Under the pieces are notes generated by a model, which saw only the letters and a program-made list of their open reading frames with translations, was not told where the DNA came from and made no database searches. From Glycine soja (taxonomy: Eukaryota; Streptophyta; Magnoliopsida; Fabales; Fabaceae), in assembly GCF_004193775.1 (NCBI RefSeq), contig NC_041004.1, positions 8,641,309-8,705,308 on the forward strand: a stretch of 64,000 bases of DNA, read 5' to 3'. Each line of letters opens with the position of its first letter. The first letter of the stretch is position 1. Made by a program: the position numbers and the translations under genes. Below, piece after piece: positions 1 to 11,378 of the stretch.

Positions 1-361
1 AATCTAAGGAAAACTTCCACATGATCATGGCCACTGGTTGACGACATTCGAATAATGTGCCTTGAAAAATAATAATAATAAATGAATTACATATAATTTT
101 ATACATTTTAATATATATTTTTTAATTTTTTTATCACATCATAAATCTTAAAATACTTATGTTACGTGTTATTTATGAGTGAGAGGGTTCTCTTTCTTAA
201 CTAAGTGTTAAAATACTTATGTTATGTGTTATCTATGAGTGAGAGGGTTGTCTTTCTTAACTTAGTGTTGAATTCTATTTTTATAGACTTGTCTTTTACT
301 AAAATGTTTAAAGCTGTTATGAAACAATTGATTTGAACTTCAAAGGAATTTTTGGGGGTCT
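1..361. other. Flank left of the CACTA element, no gene seen
   Basis: AT-rich sequence with no convincing reading frame or splice-site-bounded exon. It is the chromosomal flank into which the large CACTA element inserted. Together with the sequence from 18503 onward it should rebuild the empty site. The only internal structure is a 60-bp direct duplication. Confidence 0.6.
148..269. repeat. 60-bp tandem duplication
   Basis: Two adjacent copies with a period of 60 bp, 148-207 and 208-267, share TTAAAATACTTATGTTA and GAGTGAGAGGGTT and differ at only a few positions. The high identity suggests a fairly recent duplication. No function is visible. Confidence 0.9.
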
Positions 362-364
362 AAT

Positions 365-572
365 CACTACTACAAAAATAGTTTTTTACGACACCAATTT
401 TACGATGGTTATACAGGAATCGGCTTAGAAAGTGGTGCGGTGACATTTTTGTAATTATTGTAAAAAGTAGAGCATTTTACAACACACAAGATGATTATTG
501 AAAACCGCCTTAGAATGTTATATGTAATTAAAATTACTACTGGTTTTAATAAAAAACCGTCGTAATTAAAAA
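365..572. repeat. Left terminal and subterminal repeats of the CACTA element
   Basis: Starts with CACTACTACAAAAATAG. It continues with TTTTACGATGGTTA, AAAACCGCCTTAGAA and AAAAACCGTCGTAATT, variants of the same short motif seen at the right end. Such motifs are the transposase-binding regions in characterised CACTA elements. Binding here is inferred. Confidence 0.8.
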
Positions 573-854
573 AAAAAAAAACCAAAAGCCGTCCTCCCAC
601 CTTCTCCTTTCACATTGAACCCTAGTCTGTTGGCCTCCACTCACTCTCACACTCATACTCATAGACATTCGAATTTTGTCAACCCCGCCACCTCCAACCC
701 CGCTCCCTTCCCCCGCCGCTGCTCCTACGCCGTCCACCCCCACAACACCCTCTTCGATCTCTTCACCCCGCAACACCCTCACCTCTTCCATGCCGTGACT
801 AGTTAGATAGTTCCAACCTCCAACTTCCAAACGACGAGTCATCTGGTTAGTTTC

Positions 855-1207
855 ATGGAACCACATTCGGTTCGGCGAATCATCGTGTTCGTAACCGTAA
901 TCGTCTTCTCCCTCGCACTCCTTGCCGTTTTGACAGGTGCGTGTTGTTCACCTACAATATGTGCTTGTTTCATTTTCTTTGTACAACAATAGGTGCATTA
1001 ATTAATGTTATGTGAATGATTGTTAATAACTTCTTTAATTGTTGTCTTTTTTTTTTTTGGTTCTTCCTTGCGTTGTTAATCGCGTTTGTAGGTTTTGGTA
1101 GTGGTGGGACTCTTACCGTAGCCATGGTGGTGTGCGTGACGCGTGGTTCGGAGAAAAGAACCATGGCTAGTTCGCATCGCAAACTCAACATGGAGGCAAT
1201 TCATTAA
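855..1207 (+). pseudogene. Candidate two-exon small ORF inside the CACTA element, unidentified
   Basis: Exon 1 (855-936) starts at an ATG in good context and encodes about 27 residues, MEPHSVRRII followed by a hydrophobic run (VFVTVIVFSLALLAVLTG) that could be a membrane anchor or signal peptide. It ends at ACAG|GTGCG. A possible acceptor TTTGTAG at 1085-1091 opens a second exon that stays in frame and stops at 1205-1207, giving about 65 residues. The GC-rich, C-rich stretch at 650-860 upstream looks like the 5' UTR and promoter-proximal part of a captured plant gene. I do not recognise the product. It may be a truncated 5' end of a host gene rather than a working gene. Confidence 0.35.
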
Positions 1208-1289
1208 CATAGACATAACATTTTTTTATTTTTTTTAATTGCGTGGCTCCTGTCTGTTTTTTGTTGATGTTGCAATGCAATTTTTGCAG

Positions 1290-1400
1290 GCAAGAAAATA
1301 TGCCACTTAGATTGTTGCAAATTTACAGAGGCAGCAGGTTTAGTCCAAGCTCATCGCCTCTAATTACTTGGATACTAATTTGGATCTTATGGATGTATTG
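1290..1400 (+). other. Possible captured exon, unidentified
   Basis: Bounded by TTTTTGCAG (ending 1289) and GTATTTG (from 1401). It may belong to the same captured gene as 855-1207 or to the MO25 fragment just downstream. Coding potential is weak and there is no recognisable domain. Confidence 0.25.
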
Positions 1401-1683
1401 GTATTTGGGTAACCACCAACATTTTGGACCAACTCTAAATTTCATTTTCTAATGTATGTGGATTCTATCAATTGTTCTTCATTGCTACTTTTTATTGTCA
1501 TATTGCGTGTTGATATCTTCCTATGTGAATGTGACTTCTGTATATTGTTGTGTTCTTTGTGAAATTATGCTTTCCTTCGGGTTGATTCTAGTATGCTATT
1601 GACTGAACATTGTTTCTTTTTGTAGATATGAAAACACAGACATGGCTTTACACTACGCTGCAATGTTGAGGGAGAGCATAAGA

Positions 1684-2130
1684 TGTAAAAAATTCTCAAG
1701 GGGTTTCCTAGACTATCAATTATAGGAAACAACAGGATCTTGAAACCTATGATTCTCACAAACAATCAATAAACAATAGATAATGATGTTTTGTGTACCT
1801 TTCTCCATAGGAACTTCTCTCCGGTGCACTTTGATTTCCTTGAAAGAGGAGAGAAATAAGATTTCACTTCCTTTGACCTTTCTTTTCTGCCTCTCTCCGT
1901 TAGTGATGGCTATGAGTGAGAGAGAACACTTTTCTGGTCAGGAAGGGGACCTTATTTCACGTTAGTGGGTATTAACCCCCTTTTATAACCACTACTCTCA
2001 TCAAGTAGTAGTTAGCTCTAGAAACTTCTCCTATTAAGCCCAGTTACAATTTAGCCCTTAATCGTTAATTATTTACTTATTAGTCCCTACGTAAGTCACA
2101 TGCCTCTCACATGAGACATTAATTCTTACA
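1684..2130 (-). repeat. 3' LTR of copia 1
   Basis: 447 bp, TGTAAAAAATTCTC...TAATTCTTACA on the plus strand, with TG...CA ends. It is collinear with 7608-8054 and flanked on the left by TAAGA. Confidence 0.95.
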
Positions 2131-2141
2131 TTCTCCCACTT
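2131..2141 (-). promoter_or_regulatory. Polypurine tract of copia 1
   Basis: The minus strand reads AGTGGGAGAA immediately before the 3' LTR, the position where plus-strand DNA synthesis is primed during reverse transcription. Confidence 0.7.
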
Positions 2142-2539
2142 GGCTCATGTGACATTAATAAACATTATGGACTAAATAAATAAATAGATTAACTAACATA
2201 ATGCGCATTAAAAATGATTAAATTGTTATGTACATTGGGTACATCATAATTTCATGATTAAGAATATGAACCAATTCGAGTCATGGCGGTTGTACATCAT
2301 CTAATCGACATAGTCCCTTCCATGTACTACAAATTAGTCTTCTCCTTAATATGACCATTTGTTAGGAGTTCATAATTGGTCCAACATAATGTCTTTCATT
2401 CAAGACAATACCTGTTAACATTACTCTAACGCAAACATGCATGCAAACATAGAGAACAGCTAATCAGAAACATATCATAATTGAGCTCAGAGTGTCACTA
2501 AAATGCATAAGATAAATTACACTTAATGATCATCAATAA

Positions 2540-5310
2540 CAATAATGCCCATACTTTCAACATGTTCTATAATGTCTTGGGCGATAATCCCTTATTCAAA
2601 GGATCAATTATCATAAGGTTTGTGCTAATTTATTTTATTGACACTCTTTGTTTCTGAACTTCTTCCTTCACGACAAAGCACTTCAATTTCATATGCTTAG
2701 CACCCTTAGAGTACTTGTCGTTCTTACAAAAATATTGTTGTGGAGTTATCACAATACATTTTTCAGCGGCTTAGCAATACTGTCGACAATTCCAAGCCCT
2801 GAAATAAAGTTCCACAGCCAATTAGCCTGAATTGTAGCCTCAAAACATACTACAAATTCAGCTTTCAGATGCAACAACAACTGATGCATAAAAAATTACT
2901 TTCATTTGTTTTTGTTCCATATCATTTCTAGGACATTGTGCGAGACTAACTTTATCTCATTTCTAAATTAGAATAGGTGATGTTAAACACCTTTCCATCT
3001 TGAATCTCTCTAGTACTTTATCGATATATACTTTCTGAGATAAGCCTAACAATCCTTGTGATCTATTATGGAATATTTCTATCCCTATCACATAGCTTAC
3101 CTCACCCATATCTTTCACTTCAAAGTTTCTAGAGGGAAATTTCTTAGTCTCATGAAGAAGACCAAGATCGTTAATTGCAAGCAAGATATCATCAATATAC
3201 AAAATTAGAAAATAACCTTACTCCCACTGACCTTCAGATACATACATCGATAAACAATATTTTCCTTAAATCTAAAGGAAACAATGGTATCATTAAACCT
3301 CAAATACCATTGGTGGGAAGCTTGCTTTAAGACTGTATATTGATTTCTTTAGTTTGCACACCATGTGTTCCTTTCCTTTAACTGAGAACCCCATTAGTTG
3401 GTCCATATAAATATTCTCCTCTAAATCTCCATTTAGAAAGGCAGTTTTCACATCCATATGATGTAGCTCCAAGTCATAATGGGCTACTAATGCCATGATA
3501 ATCCTGAAAGAATCCTTTCGTGAGACCGGTGAAAACGTCTCTTTATAATCAATGTCATCTTTCTGAGCAAATTCCTTAGCAACGAGTCTAGCCTTGTAAC
3601 GTTCAAGGTTGCCATGAGAGTCACGCTTAGTCTTGAAGACCCACTTACAACCAACTCTCTCACAATCCTTTGGTAATTCTACAAGGTTCCAAACACCATT
3701 ATGTTCCATGGAATTTATCTCTTCTTTCATGACATTAAACCACTTCTCAGAATTATCACAAATTATAGCTTGTGAAAACAAAACAGGATCATTATCATTA
3801 ATGCTTAAGTTTGTTTCTGTTTCATGTAGGTATACTACATAATCATTCGAAATAGCTGGTCTCCTTTCTCTTTGAGACCTCCTTAATGCTACTTCTTATG
3901 GTTCTTCCATAATAGGTTCATCATGCATCATGGGTTCATTATTGTGTAGCTCCTCTTCATTAATTTTATAACAATAATAAAATAAAAAACAATCACCTTA
4001 CTGCTAGAGGCCCAAGCTAAAAGGACTTGCACCCTAACTTCTTTAATTTCCACTTCTCGTGGAACTGTATTCCCACTGATTTCACTATTTTCAATTAACA
4101 TTACATGTCCAGTTTCGACAATTCTCATACTACAATTAGGAAAATAAAACATATACCCCTTTGATTTTTCTGGATAACCAATGAAATATCCACTGGTTGT
4201 TCTTGTATCCAATTTTCTTTCTTGCGGATTATAAATCCTTATTTCTGCCTAGCAACCCCAAACATACAGGTGCTTTATACTAGGTGTCCTATTTGTCCAC
4301 AGTTCAAAGGTGTCTTTAGAACTGCCTTACTAGGAACCCTATTCAACAAATACATGACAATTTTCAAGGCATACATCCACATAGATACGGGTAAAGTCAA
4401 ATTGATTAACATACTCCTAACCATATCCATTAAAGTTCTATTATGCCTTTCTGATACACCATTTTGTTGTGGTATACTGGACATTGTGTATTGTGCACAA
4501 ATGTCACGTTTCTGAAGAAGCTTAGCAAATGGACCTGGGTGTTGCCCAGTTTCATCATATCTTCCGTAATACTCACCACCTGTATCATATCTAATAATTT
4601 TCACATTTATGTCTAATTGCCTTTTTACTTCATTGTAGTAAATTTCTAAGGCATCCATTGCCTAAGAAATCTCGGACAATAAGTAAACATAACAATAACG
4701 TGAATAATCATCAATAATGGTGATAAAGTATCATTCCTTTCCGAAAGAACTAACATAAAAAGGTCCACAAATATTAGTATGCACAATTTCAAGAAGCTGA
4801 GTGCTTCTTGTAGCTCCTTTCTTTGTATGTTTTGCTTGTTTTGCCTTAATACAACCCACACAAATATTTAGATCCGTAAAATCTAGATAAGGAAGAATAA
4901 TCTTTCTATCCTTTCTCTAGAAATGTGACCTAAACGTTTATGCCATAAGAAAGCAGATCATTCATTCACTAAACTATGTTTAGTGCTAACATTATGATGC
5001 TGAGTTAAAACAGTTTCAGCATACAAACTGTCTATTTCCAATTTATATAAATCATCACAAGAATATCAGTACCAATGAGATGATTATGCTTAAATAAATT
5101 GAAACATCCATTACCAAAATTAAAAGAGTATGCAGTAACATCAAGTTTAGATAATGAAACTAAATTCCTAGATAAACTAGGTACATAAGGAGTTTCCAGT
5201 AAATCTAAACGATGTCCAGTGTTGAGTTTTAAACAATAAGTCTCAACTGTTTCCACTGGAGCTTTCACTCCATTCCCTATGAAAAATGAACTTCTCATTT
5301 GGGCTTATGG
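2540..5310 (-). pseudogene. copia 1 pol (GAG-pre-integrase, integrase, RT, RNase H), broken
   Basis: On the minus strand from right to left: a GAG-pre-integrase-like stretch (5032-5298); an integrase core with YDTGGEY and QQNGVSERHNRT, including the catalytic-type aspartate and glutamate (4275-4658); an integrase C-terminal piece ending in SGYFIGYPEKSKGYMF (about 4060-4212); RT N-terminal half with WVFKTKRDSHG and YKARLVAKEF (3293-3781); RT catalytic region with MYIDDILLA (2963-3202); and a decayed RNase H with FVVCFEATIQA (about 2550-2900). Each block is separated by stops or frameshifts, so no polyprotein can be made. The enzymes would process, copy and integrate the element's own RNA. Confidence 0.9.
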
Positions 5311-5399
5311 TTTAGATTGTAAGGAATCTTTGCATAATGTTAGAAACATGAGTCATACATCCAGAATTAATCCATCATGTATCATGGGAAACTACAGTT

Positions 5400-6260
5400 A
5401 AGTTTGATTCAAAACATACATGAGCATTAAGCTCACCATTCTTTTCGAACCAAGACTTACACTTTAGGCAATCCTTTCGGAAATGTCTTAATTTCACAAA
5501 ATTGACAATTATTGCCCTTTGATACCTTTCTTCTGGATTTGCAAAGAGTCGTCATTGTTCTTTAATGACTCTTTGCCTTTATCATGCTTCTTCATAAATT
5601 TATTTTCAAGCTCCTTGATTCCCTTGGTGGCTAACATAATGAACTAAGTGACTTCCTTGATTCTTAAGCCTCGTTTCTTCCTGAACTAACATATTGTGCA
5701 ATTCATGCACATTCCATTTATCTTTCTTGGTATTATAGTTCATTTAGAACAGGCCAAACTCATACGGTAATGAGTTTAGAATAAACTAAACAAGAAAGTT
5801 CTCATTCTCAGCCATTATATTCCCAAGGTCTTAAGTCTTGCTGCAATGTTTGTCATCTCAATGACATGTTCATACATAGTATGTGAGCCATCAAACTTCA
5901 TGGTGGTCAATGTACTCATTAATGTCCCAACAACAGACTTATCAGTTGTTTGAGAATACTCTCCCACTAATCCCATAAACTTTTCAGCACTTTCGATTTT
6001 AGGGAGAGTTGTCTTAATACTGTCTGCAACAGTCATTCTCATCAACATTAGGCCGAGTCTGTTAGATCTTTCCCAAGCTTTATAATGAACTTTCTCTTCA
6101 TTGCTACTAGCATCAATAATAGTAACAAACTTCTCTTCCAACATAACAAGATCATGATCCAAAACACCGAGATGAAATTGGACTTGCTCATTTCAGTCAG
6201 AGAAGTTAAGCCCATTAAAATTGGCACATATGATACATAAGAATCCAATGAATTCAAAAC
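5400..6260 (-). pseudogene. copia 1 gag, broken
   Basis: The open stretch at 5815-6162 and its frame-shifted extension to about 6257 resemble the UBN2-type copia capsid protein (KAWERSNRLGLMLMRMTVAD...). A degraded CCHC zinc knuckle appears near 5430-5520 on the minus strand (CQFC...FPKGLP). Stops and frameshifts separate these pieces. Confidence 0.8.
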
Positions 6261-7593
6261 ATGTATTACATAATAAAATTCACATAAGTGTTTTGAGACA
6301 TAGAATACATGTCATACATATGATTCATTCAGATAATGGTCAATGTATATTGATGTTCTCATTTGGGTGATACACCAACGCACAACATACAAACATAATG
6401 ATGCTAATAAAATTTTAACATTATTTGGCAATTAAATATGTACCAATCAGTAGTATCTATTTCCTTTGGGCATATAAATAAAACTAATGATACACACAAA
6501 TCTCCTACAATTATATTCATTAATTATAAGAACAACTAATCAACCTTTGGGCGATCCATAAATGCCTTATAACAATGAATTTCAATTACCCATAAACCAA
6601 TAACCATATAATTTAGCATCCATTATTCTATGAGTAATCAAAATAATCATTAATTTTGGAATTAAATAACCTTACAAATTTGGCCACTTTGGTGACTAAC
6701 AAATTCAACATACATTTAATTCCAACCAAATATAATTGAAATATCATTAATTTGGAATTAAATAACCTTACAAATTTGGCCACTTTGGTGACTAACAAAT
6801 TCAACATACATTTAATTTCAATGAATTATATATGGCCTGCACATACTTATTGCTATTAACAATTCATAGCCATTCTATTAATTTCATTCCAGGCCATAAA
6901 ATAATATTTGCATTTATTTGTGTTTTTGCATTCAAACACGTTCAAGCAAATATGTAACATATACATATATTTATTGCTACCAATAATTTCAAAACATTCA
7001 CGTTAATTTAATTACAAAACATAAACTTTCAATACTTTAATCACGTTCAACAATAACATTAAAAAAAAAACAAGTGGGATTGGAAATTGCAAACATGCGT
7101 TGCAAATAACAATTTCCAACATTTCTATCTTCCCTCTTCTAGGAACGTAATGCAGCGCCAACTTTTTCAATTGCAAAGTAAGGAAGCGTACTGCGGAGGC
7201 TTTCAACGTGAATATATATACTTTCTCCATATTCAATATATACAATTCAAAGTGTCCATTATTTACAAACATCACAAGTTTTCTTCATTCAACACAATCA
7301 AAATAATATGATTTTACGCATTCATACATATGATTTGAAAGCCAATTTAATTGATATTCTTTTCAATATAAAATTTCATACTTGCAGCGGAAAAACATAA
7401 TTAATGCCAAAAACATATTATCGAAACATGTAATTGAAAATACATGTAAAGAAATTAAAATTCCTAAATTTCATAATTAGGGTTTATACATAATTGAGTG
7501 AAATTAAATCATCCATAAATTTCATAATTAGGGTTCACACATAATTAGGAGAAATTAAGTCATTCTTGGAGAATCATAAATTTCATAACACAT
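6261..7593 (-). other. 5' leader region of copia 1, with a 68-bp direct repeat
   Basis: AT-rich untranslated stretch between gag and the primer site. It contains a near-identical duplication at about 6655-6722 and 6751-6818 (shared core AACCTTACAAATTTGGCCAC, period 96 bp). No gene is visible. The start of the retrotransposon transcript would cross this region. Confidence 0.6.
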
Positions 7594-7605
7594 GCTCTGA
7601 TACCA
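7594..7605 (-). other. Primer binding site of copia 1 (tRNA-Met type)
   Basis: The plus strand GCTCTGATACCA is the reverse complement of TGGTATCAGAGC, the usual plant copia primer site complementary to initiator tRNA-Met. It lies two bases from the 5' LTR. Confidence 0.92.
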
Positions 7606-7607
7606 CA

Positions 7608-8054
7608 TGTAAAAAATTCTCAAGGGGTTTCCTAGACTATCAATTATAGGAAACAAAAGGATCTTGAAACCTATGATTCTCACAAACAATCAATAAACAA
7701 TAGATAATGATGTTTTGTGTACCTTTCTCTATAGGAACTTCTCTCCGGTGCACTTTGATTTCTTTGAAAGAGGAGAGAAATAAGATTTCACTTCCTTTGG
7801 CCTTTCTTTTCTACCTCTCTCCGTTAGTGATGACTATGAGTGAGAGAGAACACTTTTCTGGTCAGGAAGGGAACCTTATTTCACGTTAGTGGGTATTAAC
7901 CCCCTTTTATAACCACTACTTCCATCAAGTAACAGTTAGCTCTAGAAACTTCTCCTATTAAGCCCAGTTACAATTTAGCCCTTAATCGTTAATTATTTAC
8001 TTATTAGTCCCTACATAAGTCACATGCCTCTCACATGAGACATTAATTCTTACA
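7608..8054 (-). repeat. 5' LTR of copia 1
   Basis: 447 bp, collinear with 1684-2130, differing at about 12 positions by eye. Followed by the second TAAGA target duplication (8055-8059), after which the MO25 codons resume. Confidence 0.95.
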
Positions 8055-8320
8055 TAAGACACCAAACATTGTTTCTTTTTGTGTTTTTTTCTTTTAATTT
8101 CAAATTTAAATTAGTCAATGTTGAAAGGTGGAAACACAATCATTTTGGTCATGGTTTTATATCAAATATGTTCTAGACTCACCTCATATGAAGAAGTTTT
8201 TTTACTACATTCAGCTTCCAAATTTTGACATAGTTGCAGATGCCACAACAACTTTTAAGGTATATTTTTTTTCGGTACCATACCCATTTTTTGGGAAAGT
8301 TGAAAGTTATATATGTCTTT

Positions 8321-8531
8321 TATCAAGAATGAAAGAAATGAATGATAGTTTTTGAATTCATTCATCAAAGTATTACAAAGGTGGTTTATTTATACAAATA
8401 TAGAGAATAACCAACTTCTAGTAACTCCTAGTAACTAACTTCAATAACTTCTAGTAACATAACTAAGTAACTATTCACCTAACTTCTAATAACTCCTAGT
8501 AACTAACTTCAACCGTCGCTTAATCGTGATA
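8321..8531 (-). repeat. 3' LTR of copia 2
   Basis: 211 bp, TATCAAGAATG...TTAATCGTGATA on the plus strand. It contains repeated CTTCTAGTAACTCCTAGTAA-like strings. Flanked on the left by TCTTT. Confidence 0.95.
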
Positions 8532-8540
8532 CCCCCCCTC
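8532..8540 (-). promoter_or_regulatory. Polypurine tract of copia 2
   Basis: The minus strand reads GAGGGGGGG directly before the 3' LTR. Confidence 0.85.
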
Positions 8541-9144
8541 AAGTTGGCGAATAGATGTTAATCATTCCCAACTTGGCAATGAATTTACCAAAAATCGGGC
8601 TTGGAAGTGCTTTTGTAAAAACATCTGCAACCTGGTGTTGGCTCTTGACATGGACAAGCTTGACTACTTTGGACTGAACATATTCTCTAATGAAATGATG
8701 ATCAATGTCTATGTGCTTGGATCGTTCATGATGAGCAGGATTTGAAGCAAGACTTATAGCAGATTTATTATCACAAAATAACATCACAGAGGGCACATAA
8801 ACTTCAAAGTGAAGAAGTAACTTGCGTAACCAATCAATTTCACTAGTAACAGAAGACAAGACACGATATTCAGCTTCAGTGGATGATTTTGAAACAGTGG
8901 GTTGTTTCTTAGAACGCCAAGAAAGAAGGCTATTTCCCAAAATGACACAAAAGCCAGAAGTGGATCTTCTGGTATCAACACAACTGGCCCAATCAGCATC
9001 CGCAAAGGCAGTGAGGTTGAGAGAGTTCTGAGCAGGGAAAAACAAACCTTGTCCAGGAGCAAATTTGATATACTGCAGAAGATGATGAACAACATGTAGG
9101 TGAGGAACTCTAGGTGCTTTCATAAATTGACTTAAGCGATTCAC
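8539..9144 (-). pseudogene. copia 2 RNase H and C-terminal pol segment
   Basis: 201 codons continuing the pol polyprotein in another frame. It shows FADADWASCVDTRRSTSGF, SSTEAEYR and LFCDNKSAISLA, the conserved blocks of the copia RNase H that removes RNA from the RNA/DNA hybrid. It overlaps the RT frame at 9141-9144 because one base is missing near 9155: the expected [11 protein letters not shown] needs one more base. Otherwise it runs intact to its natural stop at the polypurine tract. Confidence 0.92.
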
Positions 9145-10061
9145 AGCAAAGGTGATATCGGCCGTGAGATGGTCAAATAAAGCAATCTACCAATTAATCT
9201 TTTGTACATTGATGGATCAGGGAGTAAGTCTCCATCATGAAGATTGAGTTTCAGATTGGGATCCATTGGTAAATTGGAAGGTTTGCAGGCCAAGAAACCT
9301 GTATCTTCCAAAAGAGATAGATCATACTTTCGTTGAGATAGTGAGATACCTCTACTGGATTTGGCTATTTCTAAGCCAAGAAAATATTTCAAAGGGCCAA
9401 GGATCTTCAATTGAAACAAAGACTGTAATTTGGTCTGAACAGCTTGTACGGAGGCAATATTGGGCCCTGACAGGATGATGTCATCTACATATACTAGTAA
9501 AATGACTAAGGAATTGCCTGAGCCAATGGTAAAAAGGGAGTAATCATGTTTGGATTGATGGAATCCATGACTAAGAAGAGTAGTGGAGAACTTACATAAC
9601 CATTGTCTAGAGGCTTGTTTTAGGCTATATAATGATTTGTTCAATTTGCATACCAATGAAGGATTGGATGACTTGTATCCCTTGGGAAGTTCCATATAAA
9701 CTTCTTCAAACAAATCACCATTCAAAAAAGCATTGTTAACATCCAATTGTAGAAGGCACCAATTTCTAACAGCAGCAACATAAAGCAGAACTCTCACAGT
9801 GGTAAGTTTGGCTACTGGAGAGAAAGTATCAGAGAAATCGATCCCAGCTTGTTGTGTATAACCTTTGGAAACCAATCGTGCTTTGTATCTATCTACAGAG
9901 CCATCCATTTTGTATTTAACTTTATACACCCATCGACATCCTATACAATGCTTACCAGGTGGTAATGGAACAAGTGTCCAAGTGGAATTTGCTTCAAGAG
10001 CTTGGATTTCCTCATGCATTGCTTGACGCCATTCAGGATAAGGAACAACTTGATGATAAAA
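9141..10061 (-). pseudogene. copia 2 reverse transcriptase segment
   Basis: Begins in frame after the stop at 10062-10064 and contains [20 protein letters not shown], the FLNGDL block and the YVDDIILSG catalytic motif (YxDD), followed by the conserved [10 protein letters not shown]. The length and order match a complete copia RT. It ends at 9141 through the single-base frameshift into the RNase H frame. Two copies of catalytic aspartate are present, so the RT itself looks intact. Confidence 0.93.
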
Positions 10062-11378
10062 CTAAGGTTCATAGACAGAAGAGATGTGATTAATGAAAGT
10101 TCTGTAAGGAGGGCTAAGAGGCAATAGGGAACAATGATGTTGGATGGGATATGCAGCCTGAGATTGTGATATTACATAATCAGACAAGTATAAGGGATGC
10201 TTAGAGTGGCGTGTACTCCTTCTTAAGGTGACAGAGGGCAAAGTGTGAGGATGATCTAAGTCAGGGATTGAGGATGAATCAGTTGGGTCATGGTTAAAGC
10301 GATTAGTTGGTTGTGGTGATTGGCTACTAGTCTGGTTAGGGTTAGGTAAGGTATTAGTTATGGGAATGGGAATAACCAAATCAAGTAAAGGATCCGAAAT
10401 GACCTGAGGCTGTGAAATGGTTTGAAAAGGAAAAATGGATTCATGAAAGACAACATCTCTAGACACAAAAAATTTCTTAGTGTCTAGGCTATACAATTTG
10501 TATCCTTTATAACCTTGGGGATAGCCAACAAAAATGGCAGGCACTGCTCGAGGAGAAAACTTGTTCCTTGAGGATGGAAGAGTAGAAGCAAATGCTAAAC
10601 ACCCAAAACTTCTTAAGGCATGATAGTCAGGTCCCTTTTTGAACAAAATATTGTAGGGTGAGCAGTGTTGCAGTAATGGTGAAGGGGTTTTGTTGATAAG
10701 AAAACATGCAGTGGTAACACAATCACCCCAGAATGAGATAGGAACTTTAGACTGAAAAAACAAAGCTCTTGCTACATTGAGCAAATGTTGATGCTTCCTT
10801 TCCACTACTGAATTTTGTTCTGGCCTTTCAACACAGGAAAATTGATGAAGAGTGCCCATGGAAGCCAAAAACTGAGTGAGAGCAAGTTCCTTAGCATTAT
10901 CAGATCTGAGGCATTTGATAGATACACCAAACTGAGTCTGAACCATGGTGAAAAATTGTTGCACATAGATTGAAGCTTCAGATTTGTTCTTAAGCAGAAA
11001 TAGCCAAGTGAATCGTGAGCAATCATCAACCAATGTAAGGAAAAATCTCTTTCCCTCATAGGTAGGGTGAGCATAGGGACCCCATATATCACAGTGAATA
11101 AAGTCAAATGGTAATTTAGATAAATGGTTAGAGTTAGGAAAAGATAATCTTCTAAATTTAGCAAGAGGACAAACAAAACAATTAGAAGAAGAGAAATTAG
11201 GAGAAAGGTGCAAACCAATTTTATTATTCAAATGTTTGAAAACTTTGTCTGAGATATGACCAAATCTAGAATGCCAAATATGAGCATTTTTACAAGGAAT
11301 GGAATTTGGATGGGAATTGATAACAGGAAAAGTAAATTTACAATCAAGAGTGTCCTTGAGATCTAAGACATAAAGGCC
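10062..11378 (-). pseudogene. copia 2 integrase segment
   Basis: Starts just after an in-frame stop (11379-11381). The zinc-binding region shows HIWHSRFGHIS and CFVCPLAK (HHCC type). The catalytic core has the HCDIWGP aspartate, RSDNAKE aspartate and VVERKHQ glutamate, the D,D-35-E triad that joins the cDNA to the host chromosome. A C-terminal GYPQGYKGYKLY block and a Pro/Ser-rich linker follow. It ends at a second in-frame stop (10062-10064). Apart from the two stops it appears full length. Confidence 0.93.

Larger units (their letters stand above)
1684..8054 (-). mobile_element. Ty1/copia LTR retrotransposon 1 (decayed), in exon of captured MO25
   Basis: Complete element with two 447-bp LTRs (1684-2130 and 7608-8054) and 5-bp target duplication TAAGA at 1679-1683 and 8055-8059. 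It reads on the minus strand, so the 5' LTR is on the right. A tRNA-Met-type primer site (TGGTATCAGAGC on the minus strand) lies two bases inside the right LTR. A purine-rich tract (minus-strand GTGGGAGAA) abuts the left LTR. The coding order gag, PR/integrase, RT, RNase H is that of copia. The reading frame is broken many times. The LTRs differ at about 12 positions by eye (about 2.7%), mostly G/A and C/T transitions. Confidence 0.95.

Noticed and set aside
10805..11218. Minus-strand 137-codon ORF overlapping copia 2 integrase
   Set aside because: Alternative frame of the integrase sequence; no conserved motifs.
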